Assembly: GCF_029525575.1 (NCBI RefSeq)
Contig: NZ_JAPDIA010000008.1
Coordinates: 992,001 to 1,056,000 of the forward strand
Reading direction: 5' to 3'
DNA length: 64,000 bases
Source of the DNA: Cohnella rhizosphaerae
Lineage (GTDB): Bacteria > Bacillota > Bacilli > Paenibacillales > Paenibacillaceae
Each line of letters begins with the position of its first letter. The first letter of the stretch is position 1. Shown piece by piece: positions 39,696 to 49,858 of the stretch. The position numbers were made by a program, and so were the translations under genes. The notes under the pieces were generated by a model. It saw only the letters and a list, made by a program, of their open reading frames with translations, ran no database searches and was not told where the DNA came from.

Positions 39696-39759
39696 GTGCA
39701 AGAGAACCCGCAACCGTTAACGGCTTCGCAAAGCTCTCAACGAAAGCAAGCGAACACTG

Positions 39760-39800
39760 AATAGGCTTCCCGCCCAACCGGCGGAGGGCCTATTTTTTTT
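39760..39800 (+). terminator. Terminator after the SDR gene
   Basis: AATAGGC (39760-39766) pairs with GCCTATT (39788-39794), with inner pairing of CCGCC and GGCGG, followed by TTTTTT. A strong intrinsic terminator. Confidence 0.85.
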
Positions 39801-39820
39801 CTCTCCAAGTACACCAATAC

Positions 39821-40047
39821 TTTAATAAAACCTAAAGTTAAAACTGGATTTTTAAATACAAATATCGTCATATTCTTACAGATGGAAGAGTTATAAAGGG
39901 AGGAATGAACACATATATGCATAAACCGTGTCATAATAATAGGGGATTTGGTGAAATTAACAGGAAAATAGATTTTATATAAATATTGACAGAAAGGCAG
40001 GATTGTAATTATCATGAAAACGTAAACAGTTTTAGGTTTTATTAAAA
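39821..40047 (+). promoter_or_regulatory. Promoter-leader module of the esterase-anchor locus
   Basis: TTGACA (39986-39991), an 18-base spacer and TATCAT (40010-40015) form the promoter. ATGAAAACGTAAACA (40014-40028) fits the relaxed cre consensus WTGNAANCGNWNNCW. TTTTAGGTTTTATTAAAA (40030-40047) follows; its core occurs inverted as TTTAATAAAACCTAAA at 39821-39836. The same arrangement recurs before the importer at 46453-46514. The remaining AT-rich sequence from 39.80 to 39.98 kb shows no gene. Confidence 0.65.
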
Positions 40048-40283
40048 TAAACATCAAGGTCAGTCTGCTGATGCAGCTCTAACTTGGGTCTTGCTTGACC
40101 CAGGCGCACAAACCTTATTCAAAGGGAGAGGGGGAAAGGCGTATACGATCAGAGCAATGTAGCTGACCATCGTTAATCCATAGCGGATGGCGCGTATTCA
40201 AGCCACCGCAAACCCAAAATTCGAATGAACGCCTTTGCTGCGCGGAAAGTAAAAATCTAAACGCAGAGGATGATAATCCAATC
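40048..40283 (+). other. Long untranslated leader of the esterase gene
   Basis: About 235 bases separate the promoter module from the ATG at 40284. A small hairpin, TGGGTC (40085-40090) with GACCCA (40097-40102), is the only clear structure. No coding sequence or known riboswitch is recognised. Confidence 0.4.
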
Positions 40284-43200
40284 ATGAACTTCTTATTCAA
40301 GAACCCCATTTCCATCAAGCTCACGGTGATGGCACTCGCTTTGGCGATGGTATTGGGGATGCCGTTGACGGCACTGGCCGACCAGAATCCGGCTGGGAAG
40401 ACGAATGCGGTTGCGGCTCAAGAGCAGCTTGTCGAAGGACCGACCGTGATCAAGGATTCAGCATCGCCGACCGGCTATACCGTCCGGTTCGTGTATAAAA
40501 ATGAAAGCGCTACCCGTGTAACGTTCGCGGGCGATATGCTGCTCCGAAACTGGGCGGATCCAAGCGATACGAAAGTCTACACGCCGTTCGAGTATAAGCA
40601 CGGGCTGATGCGAGGAGGCGGCGCATACGAAGTTGAGATGGAAAAGCGCGAAGGCGGCTATTGGGTGACGGAGGTGCCGCTCGCGGCCGGGGCCAATCAA
40701 TACTGGTTCTACGTGGACGGCAACCGCAACTTCTGGGCGCCGGACCCCGCGAATCCGCCGAAGTTCGCGCCGGACGGCCTGACGGGCAACGCCAGGCGCG
40801 CCTTCAACGCGGTATATGTGCCGAACGATCCGGACAAACAGGACGCGCTCATGGGGGCGCGCGAGATTGAAAACCCGAGAACCGACGGCAAAAAAAGGCA
40901 CGTGGGATTATGTAGCCATCCCGACGCAGATCAACGACAGGACAAGGTATCTTGGCGTGTATCTGCCGTACGGCTACGACGCGAACCGGGCAAAGCCTTA
41001 CAAAACGATCTACATGCAGCATGGCAGCGGCCAGGACGCGTCCGACTGGATGACGATCGGCAGCGTGCCGAACATCATGGATAACCTGCTCGCGCAGGGT
41101 CTGACAGAGCCCGCGGTCGTCGTCACGACGGACTCCACGTATCTTGGCAACGCGAACGCCGGCTTTCCGAATCTGTTCAACATCATCCTGCCGTTCGTGG
41201 AACAAACCTATAATGTGTCGAAGCAGGCGGCCGACCGGTCGTTCGCCGGTCTGTCGATGGGCGGCGGCATCACGGCGAACATCATCAACTTCGACGCTTC
41301 GAAGTTCGGCTACTATGGCGTGTGGAGCGGCGGCACGGTTCGTGCCAACGCGGCGAACCTGGATAAACCTTATATTCTGTTCGCCGGGGGCAGATATGAT
41401 TTTGGATTGCCGAATCCGACCCAATTAGCCACGTTGGACGGCATCGCGAAGTATAAGAATGTCGTGGTAGCCGGCGGTCACGACTTCAATACCTGGAACC
41501 AGCTGTTCGCGATGTATGCCAGAGACTATCTGTGGAAGCCCAAGGCATTTACGGGCGAGGAGCAGCTGGTAGAAGGACCGACCGTGATCAAGGATGCCGA
41601 GTCGCCGACCGGCTACACCGTGCGGTTCGTCTATAAGAACGAAAATGCGACCAGCGTAACGTTCGCGGGCGACATGCTGCTGCGGAATTGGGCGGACCCC
41701 TCCGACACGAAGGTGTACCAGCCTAGCGAATACAAGCACGGGCTGATGCGCGGGGGCGGCGCGTACGAGGTTGCGATGGAAAAGCGCGAAGGCGGCTATT
41801 GGGTGACGGAGGTGCCGCTCGCGGCCGGGGCCAATCAATACTGGTTCTACATCGACGGCAACCGCAACTTCTGGGCGCCGGATCCGGCGAATCCGCCGAA
41901 GTTCGCGCCGGATGGCCTGACGGGCAACGCCAGACGCGCCTTCAACGCGGTGTATGTGCCGAACGATCCGGACAAACAGGACGCGCTCATGGGGGCGCGC
42001 GAGATTGAAAACCCGAGAACCGACGGCAAGAAAGGCACGTGGGATTATGTAGCTATCCCGACGCAGATCAACGACAGAACGCGGTATCTGGGCGTGTACC
42101 TGCCGCACGGCTATGACCCCGACCGGGCGGAGCCTTACAAAACGATCTACATGCAGCATGGCAGCGGCCAGGACGCGTCCGACTGGATGACGATCGGCAG
42201 CGTGCCGAACATCATGGATAACCTGCTCGCGCAGGGTCTGACAGAGCCCGCAGTCGTCGTCACGACGGACTCCACGTATCTTGGCAACGCGAACGCCGGC
42301 TATCCGAATTTGTTCAACATCATCCTGCCGTTCGTGGAAGAAACCTATAACGTGTCCAAGAAAGCGGAAGATCGGTCGTTCGCCGGTCTGTCGGCAGGCG
42401 GGATCGCGACGGCCAACATCATTAACTTCGACGCGACGAAGTTCGGCTACTATGGCGTATGGAGCGGCGGCGTCGGCGTACGCGCCACCTCGCAGCATCT
42501 GGATGTGCCGTATATTCTCTTTGCGGGCGGCCGCTATGATTTCGGTCTGCCGAATCCGACCCAAGTCGCCGCATTGGACAATATCGCGAATTATAAAAAT
42601 ATCGTGGTCGCCGGCGGACACGATTTTAACACCTGGAATCAGATGTTCGCGATTTACGCGAGAGATTATTTGTGGAAGCCGAGCGCGTTTACGAGCGTGC
42701 TGAAGATCAACGATCCCGAGGCGGGCGGCGCACTGCCTGCAGGTCAAGTCGGGACCGTCTATGAGCAATCGCTCGCACTGGCGGCGACCGGCGGCACCGA
42801 GCCCTACGTTTGGAGCGCGTCCGGATTGCCGGAAGGTCTGAGCTTCGACGCATCGGCGAAGAAAATCTCAGGCACGCCCGCTGAAGGCGCGGATTCGTCC
42901 AGTCCGTATACGGTCGCCATCACGGTGACGGATGCCGCTGGCAGAACCGCTTCCGTGACCCATACGCTGGCGATCTCGCCGGCATCCACGACCGCGGAGG
43001 TTGCTGCGTCTCTCGCCGGCGTCGGCAGCGTGAGTCCGGGAGCGGCGTTCTCGCTGACATTCTCCCTGTCCGGCGTTACGAAGACGGTCTATGCCCAGGA
43101 CGTACGGATCGAATACGACCCGGCCCTGTTCGAATTCGTCGGAGCCGACTCCCTGATCGACGGCGTCGCCATCGTCGGGACGAAGTCCGACACGCCGGGC

Positions 43201-43575
43201 TCGGTTCGGATCCTCCTGGCGAGCGAAGGGAAGCAGCATGCGGTCACCGCGGACGGCGATATGCTGCGCTTGAACTGGAAAGCGAAGTCCCTGACGGAAA
43301 CGAAGAGCGGTGAATTTAAGATCGCGAGCGCGCTTTTGTCGGACGGCGCCGCGGAGGAATCGGCGGTGCCCGGGGCTCCGCATGCCGTACAGATCACCTA
43401 CACGGTACCGACGGTCCCTGGCGACGTGAACGGCGACGGCCGCGTCAGCTTGAGCGATCTCGCGCTTCTCGCCGCAGGCTACGGTACGTCGAACGCGAAG
43501 CTCGACGTGAATGGCGACGGCGTCGTCGATATTCAAGATCTGGTATTCGTCGCACGTCTTATTCTGGGAGATTAA
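40284..43575 (+). CDS. Secreted tandem esterase with cohesin and dockerin domains, frameshifted
   Basis: About 1096 residues after correction. Signal peptide to about 33, then two near-identical 379-residue units, each a CBM48-like E-set domain (VRFVYKNESATRVTFAGDML) and an esterase D/feruloyl-esterase-like alpha/beta hydrolase. Nucleophile Ser: GLSMGGG (unit 1), GLSAGGI (unit 2); His in AGGHDFNTWNQ. Then a putative Ig domain (about 805-897), a cohesin domain (about 900-1040, VYAQDVRIEYDPALFEFVGA) and a type I dockerin (about 1045-1096) with two calcium loops, DVNGDGRVSLSD and DVNGDGVVDIQD. A7 at 40890-40896 is one base long; unit 2 confirms the frame (KKGTWDYVAIPTQIND). The next gene encodes a cohesin-SLH anchor. 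Confidence 0.88.
40416..42694 (+). repeat. Tandem duplication inside the esterase gene
   Basis: Two copies, about 40416-41553 and 41554-42694, are offset by 1138 bases here (1137, or 379 codons, after removing the extra A). Stretches such as 40637-40885 and 41778-42026 are almost base-for-base identical, while the regions around the active-site serine differ more. This suggests a fairly recent duplication or ongoing gene conversion. Confidence 0.85.
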
Positions 43576-43583
43576 CGCAGGCG

Positions 43584-43609
43584 GGAGGAAGGGGAGTCTC
43601 TCTTCCTCC
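43584..43609 (+). terminator. Intercistronic hairpin between esterase and anchor genes
   Basis: GGAGGAAG (43584-43591) pairs with CTTCCTCC (43602-43609) with no real T run. It lies between the two genes of an apparent operon and may set their ratio. Confidence 0.6.
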
Positions 43610-43632
43610 TTCCATTTGTGGAGGTTGACGCG

Positions 43633-45292
43633 ATGACGAACAAATGGACGCTGCTCTGCTTGGCTGCGCTGCTGACCATCATGGGTTTTCCGTCTCCTTC
43701 GGCGAATGCGGCCGCTACCGCGTTCGGACTGGACGCCGACCGGTCGGAGGTCGCCGCGGGAGATACGGTTCGTCTCACGGTCAGCGGCAAGGGGCTTAGC
43801 GACGTATACGGATATGAAGCGGTCGTAACCTTCGACACGGATCAATTCACCTTCGTCTCGGCGCGGAACGCCTTGCCGAAAGGCAGCGCCGGCGAATCGA
43901 ACGGCTTCTCCATCACGCCCGTAATCTCCGGCAACGAGGTGACCTTTGCCCATACCAAGGTCGGGCGAATCTCCGGCGTCAGCGGCGATCAGCCGCTCGC
44001 GGTATTCGTTTTCCAGGCGAAAAAGGCGGGGGAGCGGATCCATCTCGCTGTCCGAAGTGAAAGTCGTGCATGCCGATGTCTCGGCGGACAAGTACGCGCC
44101 ATCCCGTCTGGCCAGCATCTCGATCCGCCCCGGCAGCGGGGGCGGCGGGCTGCCCGCGTTGGGCCAGACGAACGCAGGAGGGACGCTTAAAATCGAGCTG
44201 CAATCCGCCGATCTGCAGCGGGCGATTGAGGCATCGGCGAACGGACAACTGCGTATAGACGTGCGGGAGGAGGGCGGACAGCCTTACCGAAACGTAGAGA
44301 TCGCCATGCCCGTCGAACTTGTGCTTAAGGAAGCTGCGCGGATCCGCGAGATCGTCATCGATACCGGACTGGCCGTCGTCGCGATCCCGGTCGACCCGGC
44401 GCGCGGCGTGTTGGCGGCCGGATCGCGCAGGATCACGCTGACGGTCCATACGCTGGATCCGGCGACTATACCGGCCGGCCCGAGGAGCCTGATCGGTTCA
44501 TCGGCCGCGCTTGAATTCAAGCTGTCGGTCGACGGCGTGCCTGTCGACGGTCTTGATGGCCTGCCGATCCGACTGGAGCTGCCTTATCGCCTGAAGCAGG
44601 GAGAAGCGCCCGGGAGGGTGGTCGCCTACTATATTGGCGACGACGGTCATGCGGAGGTCGTTAAAAATTCCCGTTACGACTCATCCATCGCATCGGTCGT
44701 CCTGCATCCCAAACGCTTAGGTCGCTTTGCCGCGGCGTACGCGAATGTCTCCTTCAAGGACTTGACCGGCTTCGCGTGGGCGCAGGAGAGCATCGCGTCC
44801 CTGGCCGCCCGGGACATCGCTGCCGGAACGGGAGGCGGCGCGTTCGAGCCGAGCCGTCCGGTCACCCGCGCCGAATTCATCCGGCTCCTCATGGGCGCGT
44901 TCGACCTGGTCGACGAAGGCGCGGCGGTCACCTTCCGCGACGTCGAGGCGGGCGCATGGTACGCAAGCGCGGTCGCGTCCGCGCAGAAGCTGGGCATCGT
45001 GAAGGGCAGGACGGACGGTACCTTCGGCCCGAACGATCCCATCGCGAGGCAGGATATGGCCGTCATGATCTTCCAGGCGGCCGAGGCGCTCGGGGAGGAT
45101 CTGGTGGCAGGCGCGTCCGCAGTTCCTTTCACCGATCAATCGGCCGTGTCCGCTTACGCTTCGGAAGCCGTCAAGGCCATGCAGAAGAGCGGATTGATCC
45201 TGGGGACGGGGAACGGAAAATTCCAGCCTAAAGCGCATGCCAATCGGGCGCAGGCCGCAGTGATTCTATACCGGCTATACCAGCGGATGTAA
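43633..45292 (+). CDS. Cohesin-SLH cell-surface anchoring protein, frameshifted
   Basis: About 552 residues after correction. Signal peptide (WTLLCLAALLTIMGFPSPSANA); a cohesin domain (about 32-165: VAAGDTVRLTVSGKGLSDV, YGYEAVVTFDTDQFTFV); a middle beta domain common in SLH proteins (about 180-375); then three S-layer homology domains (about 375-552: FKDLTGFAWAQESIASLAAR, FRDVEAGAWYASAVASAQKL, FTDQSAVSAYASEAVKAM), which bind pyruvylated wall polymer. The frame breaks where G5 at 44028-44032 (or A5 just before) has one extra base; correction gives KAGSGSISLSEVKVVHADV. ATG 43633 follows GGAGG. Architecture matches an anchoring scaffoldin able to hold a dockerin protein such as its neighbour. 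Confidence 0.87.
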
Positions 45293-45298
45293 ACTAAA

Positions 45299-45330
45299 AT
45301 CCCGCTCGCCAGGCGAGCGGGATCTCCTTT
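45299..45330 (+). terminator. Terminator after the anchor gene
   Basis: ATCCCGCTCGC (45299-45309) pairs perfectly with GCGAGCGGGAT (45313-45323) around a three-base loop, followed by CTCCTTT. It lies between convergent genes and could serve the anchor gene. Confidence 0.75.
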
Positions 45331-45401
45331 AACGCGTGCCGTTATTTCGGAATGCCGGCGAGCTTCGGACAAGCCGGCGAACGTCTGCCGACATGGACAT
45401 C

Positions 45402-46316
45402 TCACTCGATTACGTCATAAAGCACCCTGGCGATCAAATCCTGCTTATAGTTCCCGAAGTGGGCGCCGTAGATCGTAAGCCCGCCGATCTTCCCGGTCTC
45501 GCAGACGCCGATCCGGAACCGAATGTCGGAGTTCTGATGCAGCTCGATGTCGTTAATCGTGGTCTGGGATAACCGGATGCCGTCAATGAAGGTGCCGTTT
45601 TCATTGATGCGGATCATTTTGAGCAGTCCGTATTGATTCAGGTGAGGCGGCCACCATTTGGGCGCGACCTTGCCCTTCTCGCCGCCAAAGTCGCCCGGCG
45701 ACGTCCATATGCCGACTTCCTTGTTGTTCACGGAATAGACGATGTCGGAAGGGTAGTCGTTATTGTAGCTCGGCGCTTCGGATCCGATCTCGAAGATGAA
45801 CTGCAGCTCGCTGAAGCGCTGCCGAGGCTTCAGATAGTTGGGAATCCGGTATTCCAGGTAGCCCCGCGTCAGCCAGACGATGCCGGCGTTGATCCGCTCG
45901 GGATGGGCGAAGTAGCTGGGATTGTCGAATTCGCCGATAATGCTGTCTTTTGTCGCCAGCCCGCATGTCGGTTCCACCCTGTAATCCGTATAATGCCCGA
46001 CCTTAATTTCGACTTCGTACAAATTGCGGCTTGCGCCTTCGCGATGCAGCTCGACGGTGAGCATGTCATCGTTCAGGTAACAGATCTTCTGGAGCCCGTG
46101 CTTGCCGACCGCCGTCGTGATGTCGATGAGTCCGCTTTCTTCGAGCTTTTTGATGTGCATCGTGATGGCGCCGTTGGTCAGCCCGAGCTTCTCCGCGATC
46201 TCGTTCAGATTAAGGCTGTTGTGCGTGGCCAGGAGCTCCAGGATTTCAATTCTGATCTCGGAGCTCAAGGCTTTGAAGATGTTCAATCCGGATCGCAGGT
46301 CTTTGATATGGATCAA
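45402..46316 (-). CDS. ArsR-like winged-helix regulator with a C-terminal sensing domain
   Basis: A 304-residue regulator. Residues about 12-75 form an ArsR-type winged helix (IFKALSSEIRIEILELLATH, then GLTNGAITMHIKKLEESGLI). The remaining 220 residues form a beta-rich domain (e.g. YRIPNYLKPRQRFSELQFIF) that I do not recognise but which probably senses a sugar. The start is TTG 46316 with GGGAGG eight bases upstream. It is divergent from the arabinoside importer and convergent with the anchor gene, so it is the best candidate regulator of the shared promoter module. Confidence 0.8.
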   Translation of the reverse strand: MIHIKDLRSGLNIFKALSSEIRIEILELLATHNSLNLNEIAEKLGLTNGAITMHIKKLEESGLIDITTAVGKHGLQKICYLNDDMLTVELHREGASRNLYEVEIKVGHYTDYRVEPTCGLATKDSIIGEFDNPSYFAHPERINAGIVWLTRGYLEYRIPNYLKPRQRFSELQFIFEIGSEAPSYNNDYPSDIVYSVNNKEVGIWTSPGDFGGEKGKVAPKWWPPHLNQYGLLKMIRINENGTFIDGIRLSQTTINDIELHQNSDIRFRIGVCETGKIGGLTIYGAHFGNYKQDLIARVLYDVIE

Positions 46317-46430
46317 CCGGAAGGCCTCCCGTACCTATCATTTCATTCATTATAAACTTAAAGCGAAATGATGAGAATAGCGGGACTTGCGATGATGCGA
46401 AAAATGGCGAAAAATAGCACAAAAGTTATT

Positions 46431-46514
46431 AGAAAGCGTTTTAATTTAAATATTGACAAGATTAAACGCCTCTATTTATGATGAAAGGGTAAACAGTTTT
46501 AGGTTTTATTAAAA
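46431..46514 (+). promoter_or_regulatory. Promoter-leader module of the second sugar importer
   Basis: TTGACA (46453-46458), 18 bases, TATGAT (46477-46482), then GTAAACAGTTTTAGGTTTTA (46489-46508) and ATTAAAA. This repeats the esterase promoter at 39986-40047 in order and spacing. AGAAAGCGTTTTAA (46431-46444) is a cre-like site with two mismatches; ATGAAAGGGTAAACA over the -10 is a one-mismatch cre. A common regulator for both transcription units is likely. Confidence 0.65.
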
Positions 46515-46609
46515 CAAACATCCGGGTCAGTCTGATGCATCAATCGGCTCCGGCTTGGTTCCCGTTCCGGGAAGCAAGCGTACCAACCTAATTTTGAGGG
46601 GGATACGAT

Positions 46610-47946
46610 GTGAAAAGACATGTGCTATCGGTGTTGTCTCTGATGGTCGCGCTCGTCGTGGTACTCGCCGCCTGTTCAAGCGGCAACAAGCCGGATAGCT
46701 CGGCTTCGGCTTCGTCGTCGGCTTCCGCATCCGGCGGATCGCCGGCCGGGGAAGCCAAGCTGGAGATGTGGACGTTTAACGAGCTCCACAAGACGTTCTA
46801 CGACGACATGGCCAAACGCTGGAACGAGGCCAATCCAGACAAGAAAATCCAGCTCAGCGTCAGCGTCTTTCCGTACGAAGACATGCACAACAAGCTGCTC
46901 GTCGCCCTGCAGTCAGGCACCGGGGCGCCAGACCTGGCCGATATCGAGCTCAACAAGTTTCCGAATTTCCTCAAGGGCGAACCCCAGCTCATTCCTCTCA
47001 ACGATATCGTAGAACCGGAGATCACCAATCTCGTCAAATCCCGCTTGGACATCTACGCCAAGGACGGCCAATACTACGGCATCGACTTCCACGTCGGCGC
47101 GGCCGTCATCTACTACAACAAAGAAATTCTGGACAAAGCGGGCGTGAATCCCGACGAGATCGTAACCTGGGCCGATTACGAAGCGGCGGGCAAAAAAGGT
47201 GCTGGACGCCACCGGCGTCCCGATGACGACGCTCGAGACGTCCGACATTTGGTCGCTGATGCCGCAGGTCGCGCAGGCTCCGGGCAAAGACGACTTGCAA
47301 ACCGCCGACGGGCAGCTGAATATCACGAGCGCGGTCGTAGCCGGACCGCTTAAATGGCAGCAAAATTTGATCAAATCCAAAGTCGCGATTCTGACGCCGG
47401 GCGGCAACCATCACGCGGAAGAATATTACGGCATGATGAACGGCGGCGGAGCCGCTTCGGTCTGGATGCCGATGTGGTACATGGGTCGCTTTACGGACTA
47501 CATGCCGGACCTCAAAGGCAAGATCGTCATTAAGCCGATGCCGGTCTGGAATCAAGGCGAGCCTCGCTCCGCAGGCATGGGGGGGCACCGGCACGGCGGT
47601 GACGAAGACGTCCAAAAATCAGGAGGCGGCCAAGGCCTTTCTCGCCTACGCCAAGCTCTCCAAAGAAGGCAACATCGAGATCTGGAGGCAGCTGGGCTTC
47701 GACCCGCTCCGTTCGGATGTATGGGATGCGCCCGAACTGAAGGAATCGAACAAATTCACGGATTACTTCGGCCCCAACATCTTCGACGTCTTGACGGAAG
47801 TCAAGAATGAGATCGAAGGCGTCGTCGTCAACGAAAAAACGCCGGCGATCTCGGATGCCTTCAAGACGAGCGTCATCACGCGCATACTCCTCGACAACGA
47901 GGACGTCGACAAGGTATTGGCCGAAGCCGCAAATCAGCTGAAATAG
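46610..47946 (+). CDS. Sugar ABC transporter substrate-binding lipoprotein, frameshifted twice
   Basis: About 444 residues after correction; CUT1 binding protein. Lipobox VVLAAC (Cys about 22), then a Ser/Ala-rich tether and the binding fold (KLEMWTFNELHKTFYDDMAK, GAPDLADIELNKFPNFL). Two runs carry an extra base: A6 at 47192-47197 (correction gives AAGKKVLDATGVPMTTLETS) and G7 at 47579-47585 (gives SAGMGGTGTAVTKTSKNQEA). The start is GTG 46610 with GAGGGGG upstream. Followed by two permeases and GH51, so arabino-oligosaccharides are the likely cargo. Confidence 0.87.
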
Positions 47947-48016
47947 GATAACGTCCGGCACCGCCCGGCCCGTTTTATGGGGCAGGCGGTGCCGGCATAC
48001 GAAAGGCGGGTCTTTG

Positions 48017-48959
48017 ATGCAGAGCACCTCCCCGGCTACGGCAAAGCAACCGGTTCCCTTCAAAGAACGCAGACTGACCGGATTTCTGTATTCGCAGCGA
48101 GTCGCCCCGTGGTTTTTTTATTCTTCCTTTTCTGATCTCGTTTGCCTTGTTTTTCGTTTACCCGGTAATTTCCGCGGTCAATATGAGCTTTCAGCAGGTC
48201 TTGCCCGGTCAGGTGGAATACATAGGCTTCGAAAACTACGACAAGCTGTGGAACCCGACCTTCCTCAAGTCCATCGTCAATAGCAGCAAGTATACGTTAT
48301 ATACGCTGCTTATTCTGATCCCCTTGCCACTTGTGCTGGCCGTCTTCCTCAACTCGAAAGCGATGGTGCTCCGAAACTTCTTCCGGTCCGCGCTGTTCAT
48401 TCCCGCGCTCACTTCGGTCGTGGTGGCCGGCACGGTTTTTCGTCTGGCCTTCGGCGAACTGGACGGTTCGCTCATGAATTCCTTTATCGGCTGGCTCGGG
48501 TTCGAGCCGCAGCGCTGGCTTCGGCGGGAAGGGCTCGCCATGTTCGCGCTCGTGCTGCTGGCCAGCTGGCGGTGGATCGGCGTCAACCTGCTGTACTTCA
48601 TGGCGGGGCTCCAGAACATTCCAAAGGAGCTATACGAGTCCGCGGAGATCGACGGCGCCAACAACTGGAACAAGTTCATGCGCATTACGCTGCCCTTGCT
48701 GAAGCCGATCAGCATCTATGTATTTACGATCAGCATTTACGGTGGTTATTCCATGTTCACCGAGAGCTACATGCTGTGGGCGGGAAACCGCTCGCCGAAC
48801 GATATCGGACTCACGATCGTCGGTTACTTGTACCGCAACGGGCTCGAGCAGAACAATCTGGGTCTCGGCTCGGCGGTCGGCATCGTGCTGCTCTTGCTCA
48901 CTTTCGTCGTCACCATTGTGCAGCTGAAGCTGTTCGGCATGTTCCGGAAGGAGGAATGA
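48017..48959 (+). CDS. Sugar ABC transporter permease (AraP/LacF type), frameshifted
   Basis: About 313 residues after correction; six spans, EAA loop ELYESAEIDGANNWNKFMRI. A T7 run at 48113-48119 has one extra base; six Ts give APWFFILPFLISFALFFVYP, the first membrane span. ATG 48017 follows AAAGGCGG. Downstream partner permease begins three bases after its stop. Probably works with the arabinoside binding protein and a shared ATPase encoded elsewhere. Confidence 0.86.
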
Positions 48960-48962
48960 ACG

Positions 48963-49811
48963 GTGCATACCGCCGGAAAACGCAAATGGTCGGTCGCTGC
49001 CGTGCTCCTGGTGCTGCTGTTTACCCTGTTCGGCGCATTCGCGGTATTTCCGATCGTCACGCTGATCATCGCTTCCTTCAAGCCCGCCCGGGAATTGATG
49101 CGCTACGGACTGAATCTGAAGATCGACCCCGAACTGTTCTCGTTCAAAAATTATACCTACTTGTTCTCCGGCGAATCGCTCTATCTGACCTGGTACGGCA
49201 ACAGCCTGCTGATCACGGCAATATTCACCGTGCTGTGCCTCTTGCTGTCGTCGATGGTCGGCTACGCGCTCGCCGTCTATCGGTTCAGGCTCCGCAACCT
49301 GGTATTCGTCCTCGTGCTCGTGATGATGATGATCCCCATCGAGATCATCATTCTTCCGCTGTATAAGCTGTCGATCTCGCTCAAGCTCATCAACAGCATG
49401 TGGGGCATTATTCTTCCGTTTGCCGTCGCCCCGCTGCCGATCTTTTTCTTTCGGCAATACGCATCCGGTCTGCCGCGGGACTTTCTGGATGCGGGACGCG
49501 TGGACGGATGTACAGAGCTCGGCATGTTTTTCCGGATCATGATGCCCTTGATGGCGCCGGCATTCTCGTCGATGGCCATTTTGCAGGCACTGTTCAGCTG
49601 GAACAACTTCCTGTGGCCTCTCATCGTTCTCCGCACCAACGAGCAGTTGACGATACCAATCGGACTGTCCACGCTGCTGACGCCGTACGGCAATAACTTC
49701 GACATGCTGATCTCCGGCGCGGTGCTCGCGATTCTTCCCATTCTGGCCGTATTCCTATTCTTTCAAAAGTATTTTATCGAAGGCATGACGGCGGGCGGGG
49801 TTAAAGGCTAA
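48963..49811 (+). CDS. Sugar ABC transporter permease (AraQ/MalG type)
   Basis: An intact 282-residue CUT1 permease with six spans (first: VLLVLLFTLFGAFAVFPIVT). The cytoplasmic EAA loop, which contacts the ATPase, is DFLDAGRVDGCTELGMFFRI and the C-terminus EGMTAGGVKG is typical. GTG start with AAGGAGGAA upstream, overlapping the end of the previous gene. It has normal length, unlike the enlarged counterpart at 31620. Confidence 0.92.
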   Translation: MHTAGKRKWSVAAVLLVLLFTLFGAFAVFPIVTLIIASFKPARELMRYGLNLKIDPELFSFKNYTYLFSGESLYLTWYGNSLLITAIFTVLCLLLSSMVGYALAVYRFRLRNLVFVLVLVMMMIPIEIIILPLYKLSISLKLINSMWGIILPFAVAPLPIFFFRQYASGLPRDFLDAGRVDGCTELGMFFRIMMPLMAPAFSSMAILQALFSWNNFLWPLIVLRTNEQLTIPIGLSTLLTPYGNNFDMLISGAVLAILPILAVFLFFQKYFIEGMTAGGVKG

Positions 49812-49858
49812 TCCAGCCGCAGCCGGTCATCGAGTAAACAGGAGGTAGGGCAGGCGAC

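Noticed and set aside
41425..42768. 447-codon open frame opposite the esterase gene
   Set aside because: Duplicated only because the sense gene is duplicated; Arg/Val-rich translation without a known domain.
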